Source: CAWUIO01 sp963922455 (lineage in GTDB: Bacteria > Bacteroidota > Bacteroidia > Cytophagales > Microscillaceae). Taken from it: a stretch of DNA of 26,205 bases. The stretch lies in contig CAWUIO010000092.1 in the NCBI GenBank assembly GCA_963922455.1, forward strand, positions 1-26,205, in the 5' to 3' direction. The notes below the pieces were generated by a model that saw nothing but the letters and a program-made list of their open reading frames with translations, was not told the origin of the DNA and did not search any database. Made by a program: the position numbers and the translations under genes. Positions 1 through 7,552 of this stretch are shown here, piece after piece (the stretch's first letter is position 1; every line of letters begins with the position of its first letter).

Positions 1-81
1 GGCCGGCGAGTAGCGAGAGCCCGGCCCGCGTGGGCAGGGGCTTTCACGAGGGTAAACACTTGCAAAACGCGGGCAAGCCCC
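1..81 (-). repeat. Structured intergenic repeat, copy R1 (truncated by window edge)
   Basis: Read on the minus strand this matches the left half of the family described at 18881-19006. Arm GCCCGCGT (24-31) pairs perfectly with ACGCGGGC (67-74), enclosing a 35-nt loop. The sequence beyond the stem (CTACTCGCCGG on the minus strand) matches copy R6. The second half lies outside the window. The 30-245 reading frame across it is not a gene. Confidence 0.75.
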
Positions 82-210
82 ATCTGTTTTCTTTAAACAT
101 ATATATCCGAAAAACCGATCCAGAAATCAAAATTAAGATAAGGCAATTGGTCCAGCCTCCAAAAGATTCACCGATTTTGCGTATTGTTGCCAATAAACTG
201 GTTTTGATCC

Positions 211-672
211 ATGAAAACACTATTAAAAGCACTACAAAGCCTTGAGGCCTACATCCCTCAGGCTTCTCAAAAAAAGGCGGAGGTATCCGAAAAGGCAGTG
301 GGCTGGCATATAGCGCACAGTATTTTGGTGGTAGATAAAATTTACGATCAAGTTGCCGCTTCCGACCCCGCAGCTTACGCGGAGAAGTATAACGGGCACT
401 TATGGGCCATGCAATACACCCAGACTATCCCAAGAGGGCGGGGAAAGGCCCCCCAAGTGGTCATGCCATCGTCGGAATTTTATGAGGAAGCCGCATATAA
501 AGAACAATTTCAAGCGCTTCTTCGCAAATTAAGCCATTACGAAAATCTATCTCCAAAACAACATTTTACCCACCATCGGTTTGGGATGCTTGATCGGGAC
601 AAGAGCCTCATGTTTATGGAAATCCATACGGAACACCATCTCAAAATTATCCAGGATATTTTAAGTAATTAG
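211..672 (+). CDS. DinB-superfamily protein, DUF1569-like
   Basis: This 153-residue protein resembles the DUF1569 branch of the DinB/YfiT four-helix-bundle superfamily, whose members are often metal-binding and act on thiol cofactors or are of unknown function. Visible features are an early WHIAHS motif (His33, His36) and a C-terminal HTEHHLKII segment (His139, His142, His143), the usual places for the three-histidine metal site. No signal peptide or membrane segment is seen, so it is probably cytoplasmic. The ATG at 211 was chosen because it starts directly at the helical MKTLLKALQSLE segment. It stands alone after repeat R1 with no clear promoter match. A more distant relative sits at 4032-4568. 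The substrate cannot be inferred. Confidence 0.75.
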   Translation: MKTLLKALQSLEAYIPQASQKKAEVSEKAVGWHIAHSILVVDKIYDQVAASDPAAYAEKYNGHLWAMQYTQTIPRGRGKAPQVVMPSSEFYEEAAYKEQFQALLRKLSHYENLSPKQHFTHHRFGMLDRDKSLMFMEIHTEHHLKIIQDILSN

Positions 673-776
673 CACAAGGTAATACTGGGCTTTGCTTTTG
701 TCTCTTTCCTCATTTCTTGCTATTTTGATGATCAGATAGGTGCCCTAAGCTTATTTATTCAACAAACCACACATTC

Positions 777-1226
777 ATGTTTTTTTTACTCGGCCTTGGT
801 GAAAAAGTAGCCCCCAAAAAAGGAGGAAAAACCATAATGCACACTTGCCCCAGTTGTGAGTTGATGGTTCCTTTTCGGGAGGTTGTTAAAGTGGAATATA
901 TATCTTTATTTTTCATTCCTGTATTGGAGGCAGAAGCTAAAAGTAAAGCGGTCAATCCTACGTTTCAATGCCCCAATTGTGAAGCAGCCTTTATCTTTTC
1001 TCAAAAGCAATTTGATCAAAGCTCAGAAGATGCCAGCTTCCGTGGTTTTATGAACCGTATGTACGGTAAGTGGAAAAACTCGCGGGGTGGCAGAACTGAG
1101 AATTACCAACAAGAACCCGCATCTTCCAGAACCGAGGCCCCACAGGATGCCTTTGATGTGGACAAGGAACTGGAACGCCTCAAACGAAAAGTAGAAGCGC
1201 AAAAAAAGTCTGGCGATCGGCTTTAA
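777..1226 (+). CDS. Zinc-ribbon domain protein
   Basis: A 149-residue protein with two CxxC knuckles, CPSC (Cys24/Cys27) and CPNC (Cys65/Cys68), separated by a hydrophobic strand-rich stretch containing LFFIPV. This layout matches small zinc-ribbon proteins in which the first knuckle follows a short hydrophobic N-terminus and an FFIPV-type strand precedes the second. The C-terminal third (from about residue 100) is charged and probably disordered or helical, ending in a lysine-rich stretch. No catalytic motif is present, so a binding or structural role is likely but unproven. The start at 777 keeps the hydrophobic MFFLLGLGEK lead seen in relatives; the only other early Met (residue 21) would remove it. 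A possible gene remnant follows at 1262-1455. Confidence 0.65.
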   Translation: MFFLLGLGEKVAPKKGGKTIMHTCPSCELMVPFREVVKVEYISLFFIPVLEAEAKSKAVNPTFQCPNCEAAFIFSQKQFDQSSEDASFRGFMNRMYGKWKNSRGGRTENYQQEPASSRTEAPQDAFDVDKELERLKRKVEAQKKSGDRL

Positions 1227-1261
1227 ATACAATTTGCTTAGTAATTAAGAGGGTGGCCTTG

Positions 1262-1455
1262 TGCTTTATCCACGAGTTGAAATATGAGGGGCCATCGGTG
1301 CAAGAAGGCACCACGTATGTACTACGTAACGATGTGATAGGCCGATGTTGAGACAAGTGGGTTGAATGAAAAAAAACTGGGAGGATATGAAAGGCAAAGA
1401 AGCCAAGGGGCAAGGCATACGAGTGGAGCAATTGCCAAAAAAGAAAACCCGATAA
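1262..1455 (+). pseudogene. Probable gene remnant with frameshift and stop
   Basis: No intact gene fills 1227-1537, but two adjacent frames look protein-like. Frame 1262-1348 reads CFIHELKYEGPSVQEG then TTYVLRNDVIGRC before a TGA at 1349. Moving one frame at about 1345 gives MLRQVG, a TGA at 1363, then MKKNWEDMKGKEAKGQG and a basic end to the TAA at 1453. The second half has the balanced charged composition of a real C-terminus. One frameshift plus one nonsense change would join them. I do not recognise the parent family, and chance open frames remain possible. Confidence 0.35.
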
Positions 1456-1537
1456 ATTTCCTAAGATCCTTTGGTGGAGTCTGGAATTCTCTTTTCTTTT
1501 AAAGGATAGGAACGTATCACCTTAACTGTCAGACCCT

Positions 1538-2023
1538 ATGCCCTACTTTTATGCCTTACTGTTGTGCCTGCTCCTGGCTAAGTGTACACCTAGCTCCCAA
1601 AGCGATTCGAGTTCTACCGAGAATGCAAACCAAGAAGAAACCCCAGAGGAAATAGAAAGTGATACTGCCGTGGAAGCGGATCAAGATACCGGGGTAGAGC
1701 AGGAAAAAGAAACTCAGGTTGAGGAGGAACTTAGGGAAGACCCCAAGGCGCTCGTGGGGATATATGAAGACGCTACTGTCTATGCTGGCTCAACCGACTT
1801 TGTCTTCCAAGTTGACGGGCAAGCCCAACTCTTTCGGATCTCTAATGAGATCTATTTTCAAATAGAGGATGGCAAAACCGTCCCCAATTATGATTTGCCC
1901 CCCGATTTACTAGACCCGAGTGAAGAGGTAGAAGGGCCTCCCGGAGGAAACCCAAAGTGGATGGGTAAAACCTTTCAAATCATCCAGACCGACAATAGTT
2001 TGAAACTCATCCCTATAAAATAA
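1538..2023 (+). CDS. Small acidic lipoprotein of unknown function
   Basis: A 161-residue protein starting with a short hydrophobic signal, MPYFYALLLCLLLAKC, that fits a lipobox with acylation at Cys16. Residues about 17-70 are a Ser/Glu/Asp-rich, presumably disordered linker. From about residue 72 (LVGIYEDATVYAGS onward) there is a compact strand-rich region with a proline/glycine-rich turn near 125-140, ending ..SLKLIPIK. I recognise no family. Likely exported and tethered to the cell envelope by its lipid. It converges on the DoxX-like gene, with only 5 bases between the two stop codons and no obvious hairpin in that gap. Confidence 0.6.
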   Translation: MPYFYALLLCLLLAKCTPSSQSDSSSTENANQEETPEEIESDTAVEADQDTGVEQEKETQVEEELREDPKALVGIYEDATVYAGSTDFVFQVDGQAQLFRISNEIYFQIEDGKTVPNYDLPPDLLDPSEEVEGPPGGNPKWMGKTFQIIQTDNSLKLIPIK

Positions 2024-2028
2024 TTTGC

Positions 2029-2388
2029 CTAGTTGATGGAGCGCCAGGCTACTTTTTGTCCGCTAAAATAGGAAAGGATAACCAGTACCAAGCCTATGAA
2101 GGCTCCCGGGGCTGAGCCATCGTTTACCATAAGGTGAGCCGTAGCAGCCAGGGAGGTATTAAAAAAGAAGCCTGCGTAGGCCCATTCCCGCAAAGTAGCC
2201 GGTTGTTTTACCCAAATAGCTATAAGGCCCAGTAGCTTAGCGGTAGCCAAGGGATATATAAGATAGGTAGGATAACCCAAAGCCGTAAAAGCTTGAACTA
2301 CACTGGGATTATTAAAAAAATACATACCAGCCGAAAAAAGCATCAAGAGCGTTAACAGCCCTGTACTGACATAGTAAAGAATTTTCAT
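2029..2388 (-). CDS. DoxX-like family membrane protein
   Basis: A 119-residue hydrophobic protein with about four predicted membrane segments: residues about 4-26, 38-58, 68-88 and 92-110. The pattern ALGYPTYLIYPLATAKLLGLIAIW is characteristic of the DoxX_2 (DoxX-like) family: a proline-containing loop followed by a helix with a polar K/LLG motif. Family members are small inner-membrane proteins, some linked to redox or quinone-associated functions, but the biochemical role here is unknown. The ATG at 2388 begins directly at a signal-anchor-like helix. It is monocistronic on the minus strand and convergent with the lipoprotein gene that ends at 2023. Confidence 0.75.
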   Translation of the reverse strand: MKILYYVSTGLLTLLMLFSAGMYFFNNPSVVQAFTALGYPTYLIYPLATAKLLGLIAIWVKQPATLREWAYAGFFFNTSLAATAHLMVNDGSAPGAFIGLVLVILSYFSGQKVAWRSIN

Positions 2389-2520
2389 ACGTACTAAAGT
2401 ATATTAAGTGTGCTTTTAAAGATAAGCAATCAAGGTGCTTGGCAAATTAATCTAGCTTAATTTTGCCGAATATATTCCGCATTTCTTCCTTTTATGGAGC
2501 ATATATCTCAAAAAAGTCAT

Positions 2521-2552
2521 AAAAGCCCCGCCTCAGATTCGCTGAGACGGGG
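2521..2552 (-). terminator. Intrinsic terminator of the amidohydrolase gene
   Basis: On the minus strand CCCCGTCTCAG, a CGAAT loop, and CTGAGGCGGGG form an 11-bp stem (one G-U pair), followed by CTTTT. It begins 5 bases after the stop codon of the gene ending at 2558. The G-U pair exists only in minus-strand RNA, supporting that direction. Confidence 0.85.
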
Positions 2553-2557
2553 TTTGC

Positions 2558-3601
2558 TTATTTTTTCAGTTGGGCTTCCTCCCAGGCTCTAACTTTTGTA
2601 TTGGCTTCGTCAAAAATGCGATTGTAATTACCGTAGCGAACTAGGGCACTGGTCTTCTCATCCAAAAGCTCCCATAAGGGATCATACAAATGAAAGGTTT
2701 TATGATGATGGTCCTCATTTTTGGGAGCTACCACATCTGTTCCAAACAAAAAGCGATCGGGGTGGCGCATGATCAATTCGGCCGAGCGTTGGGTAGCTTC
2801 CTCATCGGCCACCATATATTTGGCTACCTCGTCCCAAGAAATATCAAAATGCAGATGGGTCAATTCGGGGTCATCCAAGAGCTCTTCTAGGTGCCCAATG
2901 TGGGTATCGTGAGGACGGATAATGCGTCCCAGCCCGGTATGGGCCCAGATCACCGTATTGTCTTTATGCTCTTTGAGTTGTTCTTTCATTTCCTCAAAGT
3001 AGACCGGCTCCGCATCTTCTGGCGGAAAAGGCACATCAATATCACAATGAATGAGCATCACCAAGCCTACCTCCTGACAAAACTCAAAAATACGGTCCAG
3101 GGCTTCATCTTTAAGACTGGCGGTGGTTCCGGCAATCTTGGCCGAAACAAACTCTTTGTGGATAGAAAACTCCCCAACCCCCGAAAATACCCCCGGGAAA
3201 GCCAGCAAAACCCGCTTGATATGATCAGCGGCATACATATCCGTAGGGTTAAAACCAGTAATCATAGGGTCAAAACGCTTTTGTTGTTCCGGGCTCAGGC
3301 GTAAATACGATTGGGCAATAAATGCATCGGTAAAGGAGTAATAATACAGCTCAGCATCCGTATTGAGGTAATATTTGGGAGCCCGGTTACCATCTAAAGC
3401 AAAAGACCACTGCTGCTGCAGCGGGATTCCAAACAAAGCCACCCGGCCCACTTTATTTTTCATCATTTCATAAAAGTCCTCAATATCCGTCCCTTCTTGG
3501 ATGTAATTGGTCAAGTGGAAATGGACATCGTTAAACAAATACTCCTGGGCCTGGATTCCCCAAGGCAAGAAACACAGGTATATAATCAAATACTTTTTCA
3601 T
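2558..3601 (-). CDS. Secreted amidohydrolase (Amidohydro_2-type metal-dependent hydrolase)
   Basis: A 347-residue protein with a cleavable signal peptide (MKKYLIIYLCFLPWGIQAQ, likely cut after AQA-type residues near 19) and a TIM-barrel amidohydrolase domain. Metal-site signatures appear in order: DVHFH (His27, His29), a GVGEFSIHKE segment (Glu144), LIHCD (His185), WAHTG (His221) and FGTDV (Asp289). This order fits the Amidohydro_2 family of TatD/PHP-like metal hydrolases and decarboxylases. The signal peptide makes it probably periplasmic, unusual for many characterised members. The substrate cannot be told from the sequence. It is monocistronic with its own terminator, and the upstream region holds repeat R2 in a divergent intergenic space. 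Confidence 0.8.
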   Translation of the reverse strand: MKKYLIIYLCFLPWGIQAQEYLFNDVHFHLTNYIQEGTDIEDFYEMMKNKVGRVALFGIPLQQQWSFALDGNRAPKYYLNTDAELYYYSFTDAFIAQSYLRLSPEQQKRFDPMITGFNPTDMYAADHIKRVLLAFPGVFSGVGEFSIHKEFVSAKIAGTTASLKDEALDRIFEFCQEVGLVMLIHCDIDVPFPPEDAEPVYFEEMKEQLKEHKDNTVIWAHTGLGRIIRPHDTHIGHLEELLDDPELTHLHFDISWDEVAKYMVADEEATQRSAELIMRHPDRFLFGTDVVAPKNEDHHHKTFHLYDPLWELLDEKTSALVRYGNYNRIFDEANTKVRAWEEAQLKK

Positions 3602-3696
3602 ACTAGGATTTATTGATCATGAACTTTGACAATATTACGCAAAATATGTCTTCTTCGGGAGTAAAATAAGGCTTAAGCTGAACACAGAGAGATTTT

Positions 3697-3826
3697 GGGG
3701 CTGCCCCCGGCAAAAATCCTAGGGTAGCCAGATGCAGGGGAAGTGCCGCCGGGGTCGGGCTATCGCTACTCGCTGGCCCCCGCCTAGCCAGCGGCGAGCT
3801 CAGACAGGCCGCTCTATCCCTCAGCC
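3697..3826 (+). repeat. Structured intergenic repeat, copy R2
   Basis: Arm CCCCGGC (3705-3711) pairs with GCCGGGG (3748-3754) around a 36-nt loop. A second stem pairs CTCGC+TGGC (3769-3777) with GCCA (3787-3790) and GCGAG (3794-3798), leaving a 3-nt bulge. The right end carries GGCCGCTCTATCCCTCAGCC. It lies between divergent genes starting at 3601 (minus) and 4032 (plus). The rest of 3602-4031 holds the purine tract at 3832-3856 and an AT-rich leader before 4032, with no gene seen. Confidence 0.8.
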
Positions 3827-3831
3827 AACTT

Positions 3832-3856
3832 GAGAGGAGAGAGGAGAGAGGAGAGA
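3832..3856 (+). repeat. GAGAGGA purine microsatellite tract beside R2
   Basis: About 25 consecutive purines in (GAGAGGA)-type units directly right of repeat R2. Similar tracts lie beside R7 (25946-25975) and, as pyrimidines, left of R8 (26128-26164), so the tract appears to be part of the extended repeat. Confidence 0.7.
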
Positions 3857-4031
3857 CCGGAAAAAGGAGCCGAAAACCTGGACAAATTTGAGAGCGCAGA
3901 AAAGAAATGAAGGCTTAGTTAAAATACTCCAAAACCTCACTATATTAAAATTCATTAGTAAACCATGGTAATTAGGAAATTTTAATGTCTAATATTTATC
4001 TTGCCGATAATTATATAAAAATCATTGAAGC

Positions 4032-4568
4032 ATGAACTTCTCCCTCCCACAATCGCTTGAATTACTCAAACGCACTCCCCAGGCTTATAGAGCTTTATTT
4101 TATGGTTTGAAATTCCCTTGGGGGGAAATCAACGAGGGAGACCAGACCTGGAGTGCCTATAATATCTTGGGGCACCTCATCCACGGAGAAAAAACCGACT
4201 GGATTCCCCGGGCCCGGATTATCCTTTCCGATTCCGTAAGTGATAAGACCTTTGAGCCCTTTGACCGCTTTGCCCAGGAGCGCCTCTACCACGGCAAAAC
4301 CATAGAAGAACTTATTGAGGAGTTTGAAGAACTCCGCGAAAGAAATCTAGACGAACTTAAATCTTGGGATTTGCGTGAGGAACAACTCGAGCTGCGAGGC
4401 GTGCATCCCGACTTGGGGGAGGTGAGCCTTCGCCAATTATTGGCCACCTGGACCATCCACGATATGAGCCATCTCCATCAAGTATCCCGGGTCATCGTAA
4501 AGCACTATACCCAAGATGTGGGCCCCTGGAAAGCCTACTCCCGGATCATGAAAGAGGCCGAGGCTTAG
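4032..4568 (+). CDS. DinB-like metal-binding protein
   Basis: A 178-residue protein of the DinB superfamily. The opening MNFSLPQSLELLKRTPQAYRAL is followed by WSAYNILGHLIHGEKTDW (His48, His51), a charged helical middle (IEELIEEFEELRERNLDEL), and TIHDMSHLHQVSRVI (His143, His147, His149). Those histidines sit where the family's metal ligands are expected. No signal peptide is seen, so it is cytoplasmic. DinB-fold proteins often act as thiol-dependent transferases or damage-inducible proteins; no specific activity can be assigned. The next gene starts 54 bases downstream on the same strand, so shared transcription with 4623-6050 is possible. Confidence 0.75.
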   Translation: MNFSLPQSLELLKRTPQAYRALFYGLKFPWGEINEGDQTWSAYNILGHLIHGEKTDWIPRARIILSDSVSDKTFEPFDRFAQERLYHGKTIEELIEEFEELRERNLDELKSWDLREEQLELRGVHPDLGEVSLRQLLATWTIHDMSHLHQVSRVIVKHYTQDVGPWKAYSRIMKEAEA

Positions 4569-4622
4569 GAGACCCTCTTGGCTATTAAAATTAGCATTTG
4601 GAGCCAAACTTCTGCTTAATGT

Positions 4623-5174
4623 ATGATAACAAAATTCTGGAATAGCGAAAAATTACTAAGCCTCTCGGCCCTGCTGGTCAGTCTAGGGACCCTTAGCGTA
4701 TTTATATACCAGACCCGTTTGATTCAAATCCAGCAATATCGCTCCGTTTACCCCCATTTGAGTCTGAGTAATGCCTATTTCCCTTCTCCCACCTACCAGT
4801 ACATGTTGGTCAATAGTGGCATAGGGCCAGCCATTATAACCCACATTAAAGTAGAAGATACCCTGGGTAATAGCTACGCAAGCATGAACGAATTTTTAGG
4901 AGAACATCTTCAAATGGAAGACTCCGTATGGCTTTACAACTCAGATATCTATCCCGGTAGATTAATCCCCGCCAATGAAAAAATTATTTTATATGGCCTC
5001 CATCCCGAGGAAACTACCCAAAAAATGGGCTTACCCCCCAATACGGCCCAGGGAGCCATCATTTTAAACAAATTACTAAACGGAGATTTGATGAAGCTAA
5101 GCATTACCTATGAATCCATTTATGGAGAACAATGGGTAATTACCAATCACTATCCCATACCCGAAAAACGTTAA
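4623..5174 (+). CDS. Membrane-anchored protein of unknown function
   Basis: A 183-residue protein with one N-terminal membrane segment (about residues 11-29, LLSLSALLVSLGTLSVFIY). A short polar helix (QTRLIQIQQYRSVYPHL) follows, then a strand-rich domain with YQYMLVNSGIGPAIITHIKV, resembling the extracytoplasmic part of single-pass proteins of unknown function common in Bacteroidota. I recognise no enzyme motif. It ends 6 bases before the class D beta-lactamase-like gene, so the two are very probably co-transcribed. That could mean a shared envelope role, but this is inference from spacing only. Confidence 0.6.
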   Translation: MITKFWNSEKLLSLSALLVSLGTLSVFIYQTRLIQIQQYRSVYPHLSLSNAYFPSPTYQYMLVNSGIGPAIITHIKVEDTLGNSYASMNEFLGEHLQMEDSVWLYNSDIYPGRLIPANEKIILYGLHPEETTQKMGLPPNTAQGAIILNKLLNGDLMKLSITYESIYGEQWVITNHYPIPEKR

Positions 5175-5180
5175 AACCCT

Positions 5181-6050
5181 ATGCAAAGCAGTCGGTTCAT
5201 TATTGTAAGCTTGCTGTTCTTGGCTAGTCTCGAGTCTTGCAAACAATCCGGCCCAGAGACTTCAGGCACACTCCAAGACAGTAGCCTCGTAGAACACATT
5301 TCCCAAAGAGTAGAAAAACCTACTTTGCAACACTTATTAGACTCATGCGGGCTCCGGGGGAGTTTTGTGTTCTATGACCCGCAAATAGATACCTACTATT
5401 CCAATGACTTTGCCTGGGCCGAAAAAGGACAATTACCTGCTTCCACCTATAAAATCCCGCACTCAATTATTGCCTTCGAGACCAGAGTGGTAGAAGATAC
5501 GAGCACACGCTTTCCTTGGGATGGAGAGCCCCGGGCCCTAGCCATGTGGGAAACCGATATGGTATTTAAGCAAGCTTTTGCCCGTTCTTGTGTTCCTTGT
5601 TATCAACAAGTAGCCCAAAAGATAGGGGTAAAACGGATGCAAGAGTGGCTGGCTAAGCTAAACTATGGCCAAATGGAGGTTGACTCTTCCAATTTGGATA
5701 TGTTTTGGTTGCGGGGAGCCTCTCGGATTAGCCCTATGGAGCAAATTGATTTCTTGCTCCGTTTAAAAGAAGGGACCTTGCCCATTGCTGCCAGGACATA
5801 TGATTTGATGAAAGAAATGATGTTTATTGTAGAGCGTCCTACGTATACCTTGTATGGCAAAACCGGTTGGTCCAATGAAAACGGACATCACAATGGCTGG
5901 TTTGTGGGTTACTTGAAAAGGAGCGATGGCAAATTCTTCTTCTTCGCCAATAATTTTGAACCCCTAGCCGACTATGATATGAGTCAATTTGCCGAAGTTC
6001 GCCGAGCCTTGAGCCACCAAGCCTGCCAGCATTTAGGGATGATCCCCTGA
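5181..6050 (+). CDS. Class D beta-lactamase-like lipoprotein
   Basis: A 289-residue protein with the ordered motifs of class D (OXA-type) serine beta-lactamases: STYK (Ser88, Lys91), SCV (Ser136-Val138) within ARSCVPCYQQVAQKIG, the region equivalent to YGN reading YGQ (162-164), FWL (Trp176), ISPMEQIDFLLRL, and KTG (227-229). In the family the STxK lysine is carboxylated and assists acylation and deacylation. The N-terminus, MQSSRFIIVSLLFLASLESC, ends in a lipobox-like sequence with Cys20, suggesting a periplasm-facing lipoprotein. The Asn-to-Gln change in the YGN motif and the two cysteines around the SxV motif are departures from common OXA enzymes. It could be a true beta-lactamase or a penicillin-recognising relative such as a BlaR sensor-domain homologue. 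The transmembrane signalling part of BlaR is absent. Confidence 0.8.
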   Translation: MQSSRFIIVSLLFLASLESCKQSGPETSGTLQDSSLVEHISQRVEKPTLQHLLDSCGLRGSFVFYDPQIDTYYSNDFAWAEKGQLPASTYKIPHSIIAFETRVVEDTSTRFPWDGEPRALAMWETDMVFKQAFARSCVPCYQQVAQKIGVKRMQEWLAKLNYGQMEVDSSNLDMFWLRGASRISPMEQIDFLLRLKEGTLPIAARTYDLMKEMMFIVERPTYTLYGKTGWSNENGHHNGWFVGYLKRSDGKFFFFANNFEPLADYDMSQFAEVRRALSHQACQHLGMIP

Positions 6051-6380
6051 AAACATAGGCAATAGATAAAATTGTCTTTTCTTAAAATCAGGCCATTCCA
6101 AGTTGAAGATTTCTTAGCCTGTAAGGAGGCCCTTTAAACTTTATTGCGTATTTCCCCTTTGTAAGAAATTTTTTTTCCTCTGGGTGTAGAGATAGGATAT
6201 ACCCAAACAATAACACATGGGAAAAATATTCAACAGCCCTACTACCTATCCAAGCAAACCGCGTTTTTCCCGGCGAATCTATTTCTTGTTAAACACTTCA
6301 CTCCACGTGAAATACGTGGGGCTATGCATCCTGTTGCGTTTGAGTCTCAACTGAAACAACAGTATGTTCTTTATAAAAAG

Positions 6381-6405
6381 ACCCGGCGTCTATTCGGCGC
6401 TGGGT
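6381..6405 (+). terminator. Hairpin with T-rich tail, possible weak terminator
   Basis: ACCCGGCG pairs with CGCTGGGT (one G-U pair) around a 9-nt loop, followed by TTTATGATTCCTTTTA. The U run is interrupted, so it is either a weak terminator or an internal element of the candidate RNA. Confidence 0.35.
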
Positions 6406-6475
6406 TTATGATTCCTTTTATCCTTTTACCAGTTTCCAGCTTACAGGTCCTAAAAAGGCCGCTATGTACCCAGTC

Positions 6476-6502
6476 AAGCTGCCCATCGGGGCAGCTTTTT
6501 TT
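6476..6502 (+). terminator. Strong intrinsic terminator
   Basis: AAGCTGCCC, an ATCG loop and GGGCAGCTT form a perfect 9-bp stem that runs into seven T residues (6496-6502). It lies just before the gene at 6557, which shows that the longer reading frame opening at 6464 is not the real start of that gene. Confidence 0.9.
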
Positions 6503-6556
6503 GTTGTAACGAAACGGGCTTTGATCCGTATTTTACTATACCCAAACTCTTATAAA

Positions 6557-7219
6557 ATGGATTGCCCCAACTGCTTTGCCAAAGTACCCCCAGAAAACAT
6601 CAATATCCAGACCGACATTGCCCAGTGTGCCGAATGCCATAATATCTTCAAAATATCTGAACACGTGGAGCAAGCAGTACCCGAAGATGTTGATATAGAC
6701 AATCCTCCCTTGGGGGCTTGGGTACGCAATGAGCGGCACCACCTAGTGATCGGGGCTACCACCCGCTCGTATATCGCTTTTTTTCTGGTACCTTTTATGC
6801 TCGTTTGGTCGGGAGGTTCCCTCGGCGGAATCTACGGAGGCCAAATTTTAAGCGGAGAGTTTAATATATTAATGTCTCTTTTCGGTATCCCTTTTATCAT
6901 CGGTTCGGTGATTTTTTGGAGCTTGGCCTTGATGTCTATCGCTGGCAAAGTAGAAGTGAGCCTGGACGAACTGGGCGGAAAAATCTTTACCGGAGTGGGT
7001 AGCATCGGGTACCGCCAAAAATTTTCTTGGGACGAGGTAAGCTCGGTCAAAGAAAAAACAAGCAAAAACCGGAACCAAGGCACCACCACCCAAATTGTCC
7101 TAGAAGGTAAAAAACGCTACACCCTCGGCTACGGGCTCAGCGAAAGCCGACGCTATTTCATGTATATGGCCCTTAAAATGATGGTGTACAAAATGCGGAA
7201 CGAGCAACGTTTGCCCTAA
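6557..7219 (+). CDS. Zinc-finger membrane protein of unknown function
   Basis: A 220-residue protein beginning MDCPNCFAKV, with a second CxxC (CAEC) about 20 residues later. Together these form a small zinc-ribbon of the kind found at the start of many predicted membrane proteins. Two membrane segments follow (roughly residues 73-100 and 108-133: YIAFFLVPFMLVW and IPFIIGSVIFWSLALM), then a cytosolic-looking strand-rich region (VEVSLDELGGKIFTGVGSIG) resembling a small PH-like membrane-associated domain. The start at 6557 was chosen because it gives the intact zinc knuckle and because the upstream in-frame ATG at 6464 lies inside a terminator. Function unknown. Downstream hairpins at 7271-7289 and 7317-7331 may end its transcript. 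Confidence 0.7.
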   Translation: MDCPNCFAKVPPENINIQTDIAQCAECHNIFKISEHVEQAVPEDVDIDNPPLGAWVRNERHHLVIGATTRSYIAFFLVPFMLVWSGGSLGGIYGGQILSGEFNILMSLFGIPFIIGSVIFWSLALMSIAGKVEVSLDELGGKIFTGVGSIGYRQKFSWDEVSSVKEKTSKNRNQGTTTQIVLEGKKRYTLGYGLSESRRYFMYMALKMMVYKMRNEQRLP

Positions 7220-7270
7220 ACTTACTTTAAACCACTCTTTATCTTAATACCCGACTCCCACAAGTCTTGT

Positions 7271-7331
7271 CTTAGGCCCTTAGCCTAAGTCTCGGTAGAA
7301 TTAGCCTATCGGCTGCCAGTTCGGAGAACTG
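7271..7331 (+). terminator. Two tandem hairpins downstream of 6557-7219
   Basis: CTTAGGC/GCCTAAG (7271-7289, 5-nt loop) and CAGTTC/GAACTG (7317-7331, 3-nt loop). The second is followed by CCTTTTGTT. Their position after a stop codon suggests transcript ending, but the U tracts are weak. Confidence 0.3.
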
Positions 7332-7552
7332 CCTTTTGTTAAAATGCGGGGTGATCCTCCAGAACAACCTGCACAACACGTTTGCCTCTTCCATTTTCTC
7401 TCCTCTCGCCCGAAGCCTCACCACCCAAGGCAAGTCCCCAGCTTCCTGCGGCATGCCATGGGTTTCAGACAATAAACCCCTCTCCCCTAAACCAAACCTG
7501 TCCCGGTTCTCGCCTCCCGGTTCCCGCCTCCTTTTCCCATCTCCTCGCATTT

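Larger units (their letters stand above)
6181..6502 (+). ncRNA. Candidate structured non-coding RNA
   Basis: The 506 bases between the beta-lactamase-like gene and the gene at 6557 have no credible ORF but many hairpins on one strand: TGGGT/ACCCA (6181-6205), CCACGT/ACGTGG (6303-6319), an 11-bp interrupted stem TGTT..GTTT..AGT / ACT..AAAC..AACA (6332-6361), ACCCGGCG/CGCTGGGT (6381-6405) and the strong terminator at 6476-6502. A terminator over 400 bases past the last stop codon implies an independent transcript. I could not match it to tmRNA, RNase P, SRP or a clear 6S fold, and no convincing promoter was found, so the 5' end is a guess. A long 3' UTR of the upstream gene is the alternative. 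Confidence 0.35.

Noticed and set aside
30..245. Open frame at the left edge
   Set aside because: Begins inside repeat R1 and overlaps the start of the DUF1569 gene; no domain or coding character.
6324..6556. Open frame at 6324 and upstream in-frame start at 6464 for the zinc-finger gene
   Set aside because: Both cross the strong terminator at 6476-6502; the protein motif starts at 6557.
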